From Nitzschia sp. DOCU1 (taxonomy: Eukaryota; Bacillariophyta; Bacillariophyceae; Bacillariales; Bacillariaceae), in contig OX595995.1 of the NCBI GenBank assembly GCA_951394045.1, forward strand, positions 1,426,001-1,490,000: DNA of 64,000 bases, in the 5' to 3' direction. The notes under the pieces were generated by a model. It did no database searches. It worked only from the letters and a program-made list of their open reading frames with translations, and was not told where the DNA came from. The position numbers were made by a program, and so were the translations under genes. Below, piece after piece: positions 31,836 to 42,757 of this stretch. Position 1 is the first letter of the stretch; each line of letters starts with the position of its first letter.

Positions 31836-32559
31836 TTTGATGATTGAATTGCTTGGAGGACGAGGAACGCTGTAGCTGCAGATGGGATTGTCACTTTGAT
31901 CTTTCAAGAAAATATGATGACAGATCAATCGATGGCATTGAATTTGTCGATTCCCGCAGAGCGTCGCCAAGGGATCCACCACAAGAGAAAAATGAGGTGC
32001 CGATCATTGTCAAGATCCAAAGCCGTGCGTTGGGTCGGGGGAGCGCGCCTGTGGGCCACATCCGACAAATTCAGCGACACTCGCCGTCGTGCGGAACGTA
32101 GTCGGTCCTACGGACGGGATTTTCTTCGCCAAAATCAGAAGACAGGCCAGCGACATATGGAATGTATCTATCTACCATTCACTTATGCGTACATACCATT
32201 GTTTGTTATGTTATGTTACACATGTATGTATGTTATGTTTTATGTTTTAAATGTATGTTATGTTTTTCATGGGACAGAAACAGCCTACCGTAGGCGCCGA
32301 TTGCCGACGTCAACTCCACCACACCGCGGACGCACAAGGAGGAGAGGCAGCAAAGCGAGAGAACTTTATCAGTCCTCAAAAGGTATTGCTTTAGTTTCAA
32401 TAAACGCCTTCTTCTGCTCGACGGCTCATTTTTTCTGAAGATCAAACGTTGCAAAGATCCTGACAAGTGCTATCGGCCTTTCAGCTTCAATCGTTCGTTG
32501 CCCTTGCTCCCTACCTTGAAATCTTACTTTACCGCAGTACGACTACTAAAAGCAGTACG
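31836..32559. promoter_or_regulatory. Divergent promoter region
   Basis: 720 nt between the four-span gene and the helicase-associated-domain gene, head to head. It includes an AT-rich tract with repeated ATGTATGTTATGTT units (32210-32265). No further element recognised. Confidence 0.4.
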
Positions 32560-34001
32560 ATGAGCGGAGGAGACGATGACATGGCGGAAATTGACGGCGT
32601 AGACCCTACTCCGATTCATCATCCCGTGGACGATGAAGCCATTGCTTCTGCCGTCCAGGACGCTACTGGAGATGTAGAGGATGGTACTATGGATCACGAA
32701 GAGCACCATCATGGCGCGGATGATGGAAGTAAATTGGACGACGACAAGGACGAAAAGCACGACTCGTCTACAAGCATGTTGCCGGATCTAAGCTCGCCGC
32801 CGAGAAAGAATCCAAATAGGAAGCGGGCTCGTCGGGTGGGGAGGATAGCCGTTGTTCGCAAAGTCGCCAGGCTTTCCGAAGCGGCTGCGGTTCAAGGAGT
32901 CGTCTCTGAAACGCAACATGGCGGCGAAGCTCCACCACACGATGGCGTCGGGGAAACCTCTGCGGACAAGGTAGCTGCTCATCCCCCGGCTCCAATTCCA
33001 GTCGATACTCTTCCTAGAGTGCTATCAAAGCATGATGAAAAGTGGAATGCAATGTTTCAAGAACTACTGGATTTCAAGGTATGTACTGGGGTCTGCTAGA
33101 TTTCGAGTAAAAGCCCCCCTTCGCTGCCATCTCAACCCTTTTGTAACTTTTTTCTTCGTGACTATGCTCTAGGAGAAACATGGTCACACCAATGTGCCAC
33201 AGGCGTATAGTATTAACATGCGCCTAGGGCGCTGGGTGCACTATCAACGCGTTGAATATTGGGTCTTTCAGGATACTGGTAAGTCCATTAGCGCGGTTTG
33301 CTGAATCAAAAACTGCAATACGGCGTTTATCGATGTACCAACATGTTCTTTTCTTCCTTTTTCAGGGGGCGGGAAAATTACGCCGGAACGCATTTCTCGG
33401 TTAGAAGCTATTGGTTTTGAATGGGATGTAAGTTGGTGAAGAGTTCGGATTGTATATTTTGGCTTGACTGTTGCTTCTTAAATGTACGTTGACTCACAAT
33501 TCTCTTGTAGCCCCAAAAGGCTCAATGGGACAAGTTGTTCAAGAAACTCAAAGAATTTGAGGCTGAAATGGGCCATTGCAAGGTCCCCAAGGTGCGTGAG
33601 CCTAATGGAGGATAGAACTAGTGCATCTTCGAGTTACAGCTGACATACTTTGCGATGGTTTGTTGTATTCGCAGGGCTACACCAGAGACCCCGAGTTGGC
33701 GAACTGGGTCCGAAACCAACGACTGGAACATGCCAATATGGCCAAGGGGAAGAAATCTCGCATGACCCCGGAGCGATTCAAGCTATTGGATGATTTGGGT
33801 TTTCGTTGGAGTGGGGTTGCTAGCAAACAGCGAAACCCCACGGCCCCAAAAATGAATGCCGCGTCTGCTAGCGCGGTTACGGGCAACGCTGAAGATTCGG
33901 CTCATCCAACAGACTCTACGGCTGAAGAAACCAAGACGGATGATACGGGGGAAGAGCCGTCGGAAAAGGAGGCAGATAATATGGAGTCAGTTGAAGTCTA
34001 G
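32560..34001 (+). CDS. Helicase-associated-domain protein (364 aa, 5 exons)
   Basis: Exons 32560-33078, 33173-33278, 33366-33427, 33511-33591, 33675-34001; all introns are GT-AG and all junctions keep frame. The N-terminal ~150 residues are acidic, then basic, with a likely nuclear localisation signal (RKNPNRKRARRVGR). Two helicase-associated (HA) repeats follow. Each reads W..MF..L..FK...GH.NVP..Y.....LG.WV..QR, with ITPERISRLEAIGFEWD closing the first and MTPERFKLLDDLGFRW the second. No helicase or transposase domain is attached. HA repeats are small helical domains thought to bind nucleic acid and are abundant in diatoms; here a nuclear regulatory role is plausible (inference). The C-terminal tail is acidic and disordered. 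Confidence 0.85.
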
Positions 34002-34084
34002 AAGGATAAACTCCTAGTCGTTTTTTGTCCATTTGCCCACTCGTGTTGTGGCTAAAAGTATAAAGGTTTGTCTTTAATACAGTG

Positions 34085-35843
34085 TTATTGCCTTCTTTGT
34101 CCTTCGCCACCCGTCTTCCCCGATAGCTTTTCCAACTTTTGATAGACATCTCCCGCAAACGTCCCGGCCGCCGCTACAACCTCTGGAGACGCCGACTGTC
34201 GCTTGGTTTCCCCATCTTCTTGAAACTTGATGCCCTTTTGTCCCTTGTCTTTGCTGTAAGCTTCACTAATGGACTGAATACGTTGGATCATGGTCGCATC
34301 AATGGCAACTCGGAAAAAGTTGGGTAACAAATCGTTCCACAAAATATCGGGGAGTTGATTGTAATTCACAAATCGACCCTTTTGAGTGCGGTCATGCTCT
34401 TGAAGAGCGGACAAGGATAACGCGGCCTGTGGAACGAAGCAACAAACAAACAAGATGTTAATGAGGCACGTACAACAACATGGTGAGTCAAAAACGGTCC
34501 ACATCCCAGATGAAGACCACACAACGCCCCATGCATCTAACCATTGATTCATACTTCTACCGACACACACATAATGATAACTTACCAAATGTGTCGCACA
34601 ATACTCTTCTCTTGTCAATTCCATTGGATCTTTTTGTTTGGATTGTGCAATCTGGACGGTTGTTGCGGGTTGACGTGATTGACTTTGCAATCGCAAACAC
34701 ACGGGTCGATCCCGACTTCGCGTCAACCCACCCACAGTGGAAGGTGCCAAGTGCGATTGCATCACTTCAACGGTATCGCGATACAAATACATCCACGGCG
34801 TTGTTGGAAAGGCTTCCGTAAACTTGTCCATATGCATGGTACCAATTGAAGATATTTTGTAAAAGACGTATTGCGGTCGTTCTTTGCGTACCGTTCGACC
34901 AGCCAAATAAAAAATATCGTGCAGTAACATGGAGTGAAGTTCCGGATTACATGGATTCGTATCACAAGCCATGAGCGCATGCAATTGGACGGACGATTCA
35001 CTATACACTCGGGAATGTTCTGGTGAAAATCCCGCCAATGCATTGGCCGTCAAGGTCGATCCGCATCGAGATTCGTGAAAGATGACTCCGGTAGGTGCGA
35101 CTGCCAAAATTTGTTGTGAGGCCGTCAATTCATCATCATAGGCACGGGCTTGTTTGGCCAAATCCCATAAATCCACGGTAATCAATGTGGAATCACACAA
35201 ACTCGATTGTCGAATCAAATCATTAAACATGGGAACTTTTTGAGGAGCCTTTTGTTGCAACTTCCAATCCAAATGACAAAACTTGGCCGTAACACCCCGA
35301 TAGGCATCCGTGCCTTGTAATGCCAATGGAGGAATATTAATATCAATCATGGTCAAATATCCTTCCAAGACAGCGTCGTATTCCGTACTGATTTGAAAAA
35401 GAAGACAAAGACGAATCATCAACACACAAATAGAGACAAGCAAAGGTCATTGTTCCAACAAAACAACAAGTAGAGATAACGAGATAACAACACATCCGAG
35501 GAAAGAAAGTGCGTCAGCGCCAAGCAATCATGTGATGGAGACGACAACGACAACGACAACCCCCATAGACGTACGTTGGTTTACTTGGATCCAATTTGGT
35601 CTTGTGTCGATGAGGTCGTCGTCGAATACGAGTTCGTCCTTCTTCGTCGGTTTCAATGTCGGGAACAAACATGCCGGCAAAATGCGATTGATAAATCGTT
35701 GTCAAAACAACATATAAGACCAAACATCCAATCACATAGGCAATCATGCGGGTTTGTCTCGAGTTGTCCGACGTCGCCACGCCACGACGTCGTGACAAAT
35801 CGGGCATGTCACCCGATCGAGTTCGGGCAATGGAACCTCTCAT
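34085..35843 (-). CDS. Membrane-anchored sulfotransferase-like protein A (470 aa, 3 exons)
   Basis: Exons 35575-35843, 34586-35387, 34085-34426; introns of 187 and 159 nt with GTACGT/TCAG and GTAAGT/ACAG ends keep frame. Start ATG 35843 is the only one in this frame; the frame runs further upstream without an ATG. A single transmembrane helix (MIAYVIGCLVLYVVLTTIY, ~35-53) suggests a type II Golgi-like anchor. The lumenal part has KFCHLDWKLQ, then the PAPS-phosphate-binding FHESRCGSTL and a second binding region (PWMYLYRDTVEVMQSH). These are the two hallmarks of P-loop sulfotransferases. The acceptor substrate is unknown. Paralogue of the gene at 37509-39017. Confidence 0.82.
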
Positions 35844-36424
35844 TATGTGGAAAGAAGGAAACGAATCTGTTGCTGATGCTGGGGTTGCTGATGTGGGAGA
35901 AGGAAACTCTTGGCTTCTCTCGTCGTCTTCGGAGAAAGAGCGCCTTGTGTCTCTGTCCAAGAAGAAATAGCCGCCCGAATGAAACTGGGTCGTTGAGAAG
36001 CAACAAGTTGACGTTTGGTGTGTTGCTGCTGCTGCTGCTGCTCTCAACTAGTAGTAGTAGAGGTTCCTGATGCAGCAGTGTTGCGATATGGTCATCGTCG
36101 CGATGATGGTGGCAATAACAAAATGTCTCATCCATTCGGGAGCGTGACTGACGAGAATGACTCCGAAATTTGACTCATTCGAACAAAGCCTGCCGGCGCG
36201 CTCAACGGACATGCCTGCCTCCGCAAAACACGGAAGTGCCCTCTTTCGAAAAGTGTAGCGACGATGGCGCCGCTCCTTTGCAACGGGGCAACGTTCAACG
36301 CCTGTCCTCTTCACAACGAAAAAGGCTAGCTAGTAGTCATCCCACTCCATCACATTACATTACACCCCAGTACATTATTGAAGATTCATAAAGCTTCCTA
36401 TACTGCACTTATTACATTACAGCA
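35844..36424. promoter_or_regulatory. Divergent promoter region, sulfotransferase A and AP2S1
   Basis: 580 nt. It contains a GCTGCTGCTGCTGCTGCTGCT run near 36022-36042 and a TAGTAGTAGTAG run just after. Nothing else supported. Confidence 0.35.
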
Positions 36425-36962
36425 ATGGTGAGCAATGTCTATCGCGTCGAAGAAGGACCTTTGTACTCGAGACTCTTTGTCTCTCACTCACTCTTGCCTT
36501 TAGATTCGTTTCTTTTTACTCCAAAATCGACAAGGCAAGACTCGTTTGTCGAAATGGTACGTTCCACCCCCCACATCGACGGGTTCTGGTGCGGCCACGA
36601 CTGCCGAAACGGAAAAAGTCCGCATTGAAGCCGAAGTTCACAGGCTCGTCACAGCACGCGACAAGAAATACACCAACTTTATTGAATACAACAATTACAA
36701 GATTATTTATCGAAGATATGCGGGATTGTTTTTTACCATTGCGGTTGATGTCCAAGACAATGAATTGAGTTATTTGGAAACCATCCACCTATTTGTGGAA
36801 TTGTTGGACGCTTATTTCAGTAATGTGTGTGAATTGGATATTGTCTTTAATTTCAACAAGGTCTATTCGATTTTGGATGAATTCATGCTGGCCGGGGAGG
36901 TCGAAGAAACCTCCAAACGAGAAATATTGGATCGAGTCAAATTATTGGAAAAAATGGAATAA
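36425..36962 (+). CDS. AP2S1: AP-2 adaptor complex subunit sigma (153 aa, 2 exons)
   Basis: Small chain of the clathrin adaptor AP-2, which acts in endocytosis at the plasma membrane. The first coding exon is only the ATG (36425-36427). An intron at 36428-36503 (GTGAGC...CTTTAG, 76 nt) follows, then exon 2 (36504-36962) begins [19 protein letters not shown]. Motifs typical of sigma chains: [80 protein letters not shown] and the EVEETSK end. A short Ser/Thr/Gly insert after WYVPP makes it about 11 residues longer than the usual 142. Sigma-1 or sigma-3 are alternatives, but the [12 protein letters not shown] region best fits sigma-2. Confidence 0.92.
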
Positions 36963-37508
36963 GGAAAGGAGTGTGGGTGGAAGGGGAAAGAGACGAGGAG
37001 ACTTGTGGGTGCTACTCATTCTTGTCGATGACTAGGTGCCAGTCAACGAGTACAGAAATGAAGGAAATGGACAGCTACATGTGTATTTGTGGTCAATGCT
37101 TCCATGGAAATCATGTTGTAAACAAAATCATGATATGTAATACGTTTCTTCTTATTCTTTCTAGTTTGTCATTTGCAACGAAAGCGAGACTATCTAGGGC
37201 TACTAGTGGTCGTCCCCCAGGTTGGTATCCCATCGGCGACCAGCATATGCGTTATCGTCGTCGTCATGGCAGTAGTACTCGAAGTAGTATGCCTAGTAGC
37301 TAGTTCCATCCAAGAGGCAGGCTGTACAGTAGGAAGGAGAAGTGGGGTGGAAACTAGTCAAGCTGACTTTTCGTAGCCAGTTGCTATCAGGAATATAGCT
37401 AGCCTAGCTCGCAAGTAGTGTAAGGTGAGTAGTGTCGCGTATCTACTAATGTACTACCGTTAACCTGCTGATCCTAGTAGAGTACTCGCTCTAGTACCGT
37501 TCCTCTTT
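36963..37508. other. Convergent intergenic region
   Basis: About 545 nt with many ACTAG/CTAGT motifs. I see no gene. Confidence 0.35.
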
Positions 37509-39017
37509 TCACGCCACCGCTGTCTCTAATAATATCTTGGCTCGATGTTGAGACAATTGTTCAAACGAGGGTTGCAAAAATTTCAAAGCTGCCGCCTTGA
37601 CAGTCGGTGACGCCGCATTGACCTTGGCTTGGGAATCTTGTTGAAATTCTCCATGTTTGGCGCCCGTGCCCTTGCTATAATGTTGAGAAATGGCTTGAAT
37701 ATTTTGAATTTCGGCGCCGGCCAAAGATCGTCCCAAGATGCGAGGCAAGACGGTCGTATACAAATAATCGGGCAAGAGTTCATAATTGACAGGAATACCA
37801 TAATACTCGTCTTGCGCCAAACTCGCAACAGCCGATTCGGTAATGGCCGCCAAATGAGCCGCACAATATTCTTCCATACTCAGGGCGCGAGCCGATGAAT
37901 AGCCATGTCTCGAAGCAAGGGCTTGAATTTCCGGGGGTGGATTAATATGGGATCTCATACAATTGGCCTTGCCTTGCAACAAGGGATCATCTTTGATGTG
38001 ACTCATCATGACCGGAACCGGATCTCGATAGACAAACATCCAAGGCTGTTGAGGAAAGGCTTGTTGAAAGACCTTGAGACTGTGCGTAGTAGCGGATTGA
38101 AATTTGAAAAAGACTCGTTCTTCCAAGGGATCATTGGAACGACTCATCAAATAAATGACATCTTTCAAAACTAACGCGGCTTGTTCCAGAGTACATCGAG
38201 AAAAGTTTCGACCACATACTTGCAACAAGGCGGAAGAGGGGGGTTGGGCTTCACTATACGAACGATGCTTCACGGAATCCATGGCAGCCACTGCATTGGC
38301 CACTAATGTACTACCACAACGACTTTCGTGAAAGGTGGCCAAGGTAAAATTCAACACTTTGGGTGTGGTGGTAGAGGTAGACGTAGCTCCATTGATCTCA
38401 TCTTGATGTCGCGCCAAATCGGCCACATGTTTGAGATTCAAAGTATATTGATGTTCTTTACAATCAAGCGACTGTTGCACCAAATTACGAAACATGGGGA
38501 CTATTTTGCGAAGAAATCATACTGATGAGAAAGAGAGTCGGACATGCGCAGAAAGGAATTATCACCTTACAAACCACGTACCTGCCGATGGATCCTTTTT
38601 TCTCAAGGTCCAATCCAATTTGCAAAATTTGCCATAGACGCCCGCATAGGAGTTTGGGGGCGATCTCAGCAATTCTTCTTCTACCACGGTCAAATCCACC
38701 AATTGCAACTCGGCCGCCAAGACTTGTTGGAGAACTTGAGCTTGATCCTTCTTCTTGCTGCCCACAAACTGTTCCTGAAGATATTCTCGAAAGCCATGTT
38801 GAGAGTTTGGATCGCCGTCTTCATGATGCCGTTTAGCAGCACTATTGGGATCTCGCAATAAGCGAGAATCATGGTGACCATTCCGACTACTCAAGGGAAT
38901 TCCAATGAATCCAAAGGCAAACAACACAACGAAACACGCGAGGGCGCCTCCCGAACCCACCAAGACCATCCGACGAGCTGCCTTGCGACGAGCCGCACGG
39001 CCATCGTTGCCTTTCAT
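37509..39017 (-). CDS. Membrane-anchored sulfotransferase-like protein B (474 aa, 2 exons)
   Basis: Exons 38582-39017 and 37509-38497; an intron at 38498-38581 (GTACGT...AAATAG, 84 nt) joins SAG to VPMFRN in frame. MKGNDGRAARRKAARR precedes a transmembrane helix (GGALACFVVLFAFGFIGI). The lumenal part mirrors paralogue A: KFCKLDWTLRKK, VPMF, the PAPS loop FHESRCGSTLVANAV, a Cys-containing spacer, VFFKFQSATTHS, PWMFVYRDPVPVMMSH and the same C-terminal helix pattern (QAISQHYSKGTGAK...F). Intron positions differ from A, so the duplication is not recent. Probably a Golgi carbohydrate or protein sulfotransferase; substrate unknown. Confidence 0.82.
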
Positions 39018-39816
39018 AGTATCAGTAGTATCGACGATAATGATGGTGATGGTGAGGGAAATGAGAGGGTTTGTGGAGATAAGAGAGTGTTTGAGCACAA
39101 CCTAAACAGAATGGGGTGAGAAGCTTATTTAGCGCCGCGGTGCGGTGCGGTGGGGTGCAGATTTAGAAGCAATGACAGGGTGGACGACGGGAAGGACGTC
39201 GCTCACAGAGACGACCACTTTGAATGCACATGGGAAAAGCGAACACGACGGCGGCGCGAGAGGACTGCGTGCGAAATAGGAATCTGGAATCCTTCATAGC
39301 TTTTGATGGCTTGCCGCCACCACGGTCATCCATATCGTGGCGTATGATATGTAGTAAAAATGCGGAGCCAAAACGCCGGAACGAAGTCAACTGTCAATGG
39401 AATCGTCTCTCACCTTTGAATATCCAGCAAACCAAGCTTTTTGCATACGACGATACTGTTGCTAATCCTACGTTGCAGCCTGTTGGATCCATCCGAAAAC
39501 GACGGCGCCGTCACCAGAGACTTCTATTCAACTGCCTGAGATCGATTGATTGACTGTTGGACTCTCTCCGTTGGGTCTTGACTCGGAGTTATACATCTTC
39601 GTTTTTGTTCACCCCCCTGAAACGCCCGGCATCATTTGTTCCCGCCGATTCCTTTCCCGTCTCTGTGTGCTTCTTGTATTGCTTTCAAGTCTCGTCCTGG
39701 AACTGCTGATTCTAGGACCAGCGCTTCCTCATACCACTTTTCCAAATACGTGTCATCGCCTGGAAATCGCTGCAGTCATTCAGGGCAACGGCCAGAGCAA
39801 CATTAGCAGCGGCAAA
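39018..39816. promoter_or_regulatory. Divergent region, sulfotransferase B and phosphodiesterase
   Basis: 800 nt. The phosphodiesterase frame is open back to 39550 without an ATG and encodes a hydrophobic run (LCVLLVLLSSLVLELLIL, ~39661-39714). This could be a membrane anchor if an upstream exon exists, but it is more likely 5' UTR. Confidence 0.4.
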
Positions 39817-42054
39817 ATGCACGACGAGGAAGATGACAAGTCTCTAGATGACATGGGGGCACTTGCACCACAAGAAGAAGCGAATGGGGCGGCTAATGCT
39901 AATTCGAAAGAGGATGCTACCAAAGCACAACAACAACAAGAGTGGGGTCATGCTAGCAGCACATCGATCGGCGATGTCGACAACCTTGCTCCCCTTAAAC
40001 ACAGTGTGGCAACGAGAAGTCCCAAGGAAGTTGTCATTGACAAAGCGCTGGAACAATTTTCACAATCCTTTCGAGAAATTCTATTACAAAGTACAAGCAT
40101 GCCTTTAGACACAGGCGACGACACGTCTCCAGATGCCGTCAGACGAAATAGCAATCTGAACAGCCGCCGTACGAGCGTTCAATTGTTGGATCTCATGTCT
40201 TCTATACGACATACCTTTTCGACCAATAATCATGATTCGTTGCTACAATTCTTTGGGGATGACGGACAAGATATATCCGATTGGGAAGAAGGCTTGGCCG
40301 TGATTGATTCCGTCCTCCTTCCAGGTGGGGCGGCCCGTGAAGCTCTGAGCGAAGCGCAAGTCGAAGGCTTGCGCAAGGTCCAACAGTTATTGTGGGGAAG
40401 TTTTCGGGATGACAATCACAAAAAGGCTCACATTCCCAAGGAATTGCTCAAGGATGAACCGGAACCCGGATCGACAAGCGATTACATCCTTTCGACCTAT
40501 GCGGGTGTCAGACGTGTCAAGGCCAAACAACGCGTACTCAACGTCATTAATGCGAGTCGATTCATCAATCGATTGCAAATCAAAACGAGTTCCTCCAGGA
40601 GAATGAAGGTTCGCGATAAAGAAGCCTACATATTGCCGGAATGGTCACGATTGGATGCCGCGCAGCAAATAAAATTGGCGACTCTATTGAACTGGGAACA
40701 CTTACAAAAATGGGATTATGATATCTTTGAAATTGACCAATTGACCAATGGGCAACCTCTGTTGTTTGTGGGATGGGCCATCCTGGCCAGTCCTTACAGT
40801 CAATACGTCATGGAACAACAAGTCCGTAAATTACAACAACAGGCCAATACTGATGGCGGCGGCGACGCTACGGCAGCAGCCACACCACCCACCGCTTCAA
40901 CCGATAGCTTGGATGATATGTTGGGATATGGCTACGTTGATGCGTTCAAAGTTCCTCAAGATTGTCTCGTCAACTTTTTGAGAACGGTCGAAAAGGATTA
41001 CGTATCGACTAATCCGTATCACAACAATATTCATGCGGCGGATGTATTGCAAACTTTGCATGCAATTCTTTGGGGTATGAATGGCAAGGAACTGGCAGGG
41101 GCCGAATTGGAATTATTCAGTTTGTTATTGGCGGCGGTCATTCATGACATGGGACATCCAGGTAAAAACAATTCCTTTCAAGTCAACTCGAGATCGGATC
41201 TTGCGATTCAATACAATGATAAGAGCGTATTGGAGAATATGCATGCGTCCTTGGCCTTTCGGTACTTGTTGGGTACTAGCAAGGACATGTCGATGAATAT
41301 CTTTCAAGGTATGGTGCGGGAACAAGTAACGGCGGCACGAAAAATGATTATTGAATCGGTCTTGGATACCGACATGACCCATCATTTTTCCAGTGTCAAC
41401 AAGATCAAGGGTATTCGATTGTCTCAAAAGGAAGTAACGCGGCTCAGTCTGTCTGGACATCGTGATCAACCCATGAAGTTCGATAGTGAAGATGCATGGC
41501 AAATTTTACATTTTATCCTGCATTTGTCGGATATATCGAACCCGGCGAAACCATTGGAGACGTCATTAAAATGGACAGATCGTTGTTTGGAAGAGTTTTT
41601 TCAACAAGGTGATGAAGAAAAACGACTGGGTTTGCCTGTGAGTCCACTTTGTGATCGCATGACGACGCAACGAGCCGATTCCCAAATTGGATTCATCAAG
41701 TTCGTCGTCCATCCTGCCTTTGAGGTATTGGGCAAGATTGTACCTGGCGTTCAAGACCAAGTCCTCCCTATTTTAGAACAGAACTTGGCCTTTTGGAAAG
41801 CACAAAAAGAAAAGGACGAATCTGCTAGACTGGAAGAATCCGAACGCTCTTCTTTCTCAGACGCCAAGGAGGTTGCGAAAAAAACTGGCGTTCAAGACCA
41901 AGTCCTCCCAATTTTAGAACAGAAATTGGCCTTTTGGAAGGCACAGACACAAAAAGGAAAGGACGAATCTGCTAGACTGGAAGAATCCGAACGGTCTTCT
42001 CTCTCAGACGCCAAGGACGTTGCGAAAAAACTTGGTAGTCCTACGCCTGAGTGA
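39817..42054 (+). CDS. 3',5'-cyclic nucleotide phosphodiesterase, class I (745 aa)
   Basis: Hydrolyses cAMP and/or cGMP. The catalytic domain (~residues 350-650) shows the class I metal-binding set: NPYHNNIHAADVLQTLH, AAVIHDMGHPGKNNSF, HASLAFRYLL, ILHLSDISNPAKP and VSPLCDRMTTQRADSQIGFI. The N terminus is acidic and Gln/Ala-rich without recognised GAF or PAS domains. The first ATG in frame is 39817 (AAAATGC). The C terminus contains a 47-49-residue unit present twice in tandem (QDQVLPILEQxLAFWKAQ...), extending the last catalytic-domain helix. Single exon. Nucleotide specificity cannot be told from sequence. Confidence 0.93.
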   Translation: MHDEEDDKSLDDMGALAPQEEANGAANANSKEDATKAQQQQEWGHASSTSIGDVDNLAPLKHSVATRSPKEVVIDKALEQFSQSFREILLQSTSMPLDTGDDTSPDAVRRNSNLNSRRTSVQLLDLMSSIRHTFSTNNHDSLLQFFGDDGQDISDWEEGLAVIDSVLLPGGAAREALSEAQVEGLRKVQQLLWGSFRDDNHKKAHIPKELLKDEPEPGSTSDYILSTYAGVRRVKAKQRVLNVINASRFINRLQIKTSSSRRMKVRDKEAYILPEWSRLDAAQQIKLATLLNWEHLQKWDYDIFEIDQLTNGQPLLFVGWAILASPYSQYVMEQQVRKLQQQANTDGGGDATAAATPPTASTDSLDDMLGYGYVDAFKVPQDCLVNFLRTVEKDYVSTNPYHNNIHAADVLQTLHAILWGMNGKELAGAELELFSLLLAAVIHDMGHPGKNNSFQVNSRSDLAIQYNDKSVLENMHASLAFRYLLGTSKDMSMNIFQGMVREQVTAARKMIIESVLDTDMTHHFSSVNKIKGIRLSQKEVTRLSLSGHRDQPMKFDSEDAWQILHFILHLSDISNPAKPLETSLKWTDRCLEEFFQQGDEEKRLGLPVSPLCDRMTTQRADSQIGFIKFVVHPAFEVLGKIVPGVQDQVLPILEQNLAFWKAQKEKDESARLEESERSSFSDAKEVAKKTGVQDQVLPILEQKLAFWKAQTQKGKDESARLEESERSSLSDAKDVAKKLGSPTPE
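41746..42033 (+). repeat. Tandem duplication of the phosphodiesterase C-terminal unit
   Basis: Copy 1 at 41746-41886 and copy 2 at 41887-42033, nearly identical. Period 141 nt (47 codons); copy 2 has two extra codons (KAQTQKGKD against KAQKEKD). The frame is preserved. Confidence 0.9.
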
Positions 42055-42560
42055 GTGAGACGGAGGTTGTTGACTGGCTGGGACACTGGCAGTCCCAGTA
42101 CACACCGCAGCTGGGAGTCGCCGTCGGCATTCATCCCCATGATTGCAGGGGCTGTGTGTTCGCACTTCGAAAGCATGTTCACAGACGCGAGTCATGGTCA
42201 AGCTACGGGTGGCTATTTTCTTTAACAGGTCTTCTTGATGCACGCCTCATGCCGAGGCAGCACTTGGGTTTTCCCTGCATGTGATGATGATGAAAATGAA
42301 CAAATGTAATTTTATTCTAGCGGAATAATGATATTCTGAGTACAGAATCGTAGTACACAAGAAGCAGCTGCAGGTAGGTGATCTCCAGTCGGGGAAGGGG
42401 GCAGTGATTCGTTGAACACCAATAGTTTACAACCCGCCGACAACAACTCCTAGAGGCACACAGCTCAAATAGTCTACAAAATGATATTATTGACCATTTA
42501 TCGATCGTTTGAACAAATAGCGCAGCAACCGTCCTTCATGTACCCAAGGCAAAACATTCG
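42055..42560. other. Convergent intergenic region
   Basis: Between the phosphodiesterase stop and the selenoprotein W 3' UTR. Nothing recognised. Confidence 0.35.
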
Positions 42561-42638
42561 AAAACGCAAAATCTCGACTGGAATGCGCACCAACGTTTTG
42601 ATGCTTTCTCTCTTGCATTCCAATCATTCTAGCGTTTT
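42561..42638 (-). promoter_or_regulatory. Candidate SECIS element in the selenoprotein W 3' UTR
   Basis: Two nested stems on the minus strand: AAAACGC/GCGTTTT (42632-42638 with 42561-42567) and an 11-bp stem (42615-42625 with 42576-42586, one G-U). AUGA begins the upper stem and AA opens the apical loop, with a small hairpin inside. It lies ~120 nt after the stop, a normal SECIS distance. The AUGA-GA quartet is not ideal, because the 3' side reads CGAG and could pair. A neighbouring fold at 42641-42683 has canonical AUGA and UGA but no apical AA. One of the two should be the SECIS. Confidence 0.45.
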
Positions 42639-42757
42639 GTTCAGACAATATTTGACCACTCGACCAAAGTATTGCCGTCATTCTTTCGTTTGTTTCCCCC
42701 TAGACACTCAAATTCCTTGTCGCCGACCCACGTTTGTTCCTTTTAGTTTTTGCTTCT

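Noticed and set aside
39550..39816. N-terminal extension of the phosphodiesterase with a hydrophobic segment
   Set aside because: No ATG in that stretch and no clear acceptor; left as 5' UTR with a note.
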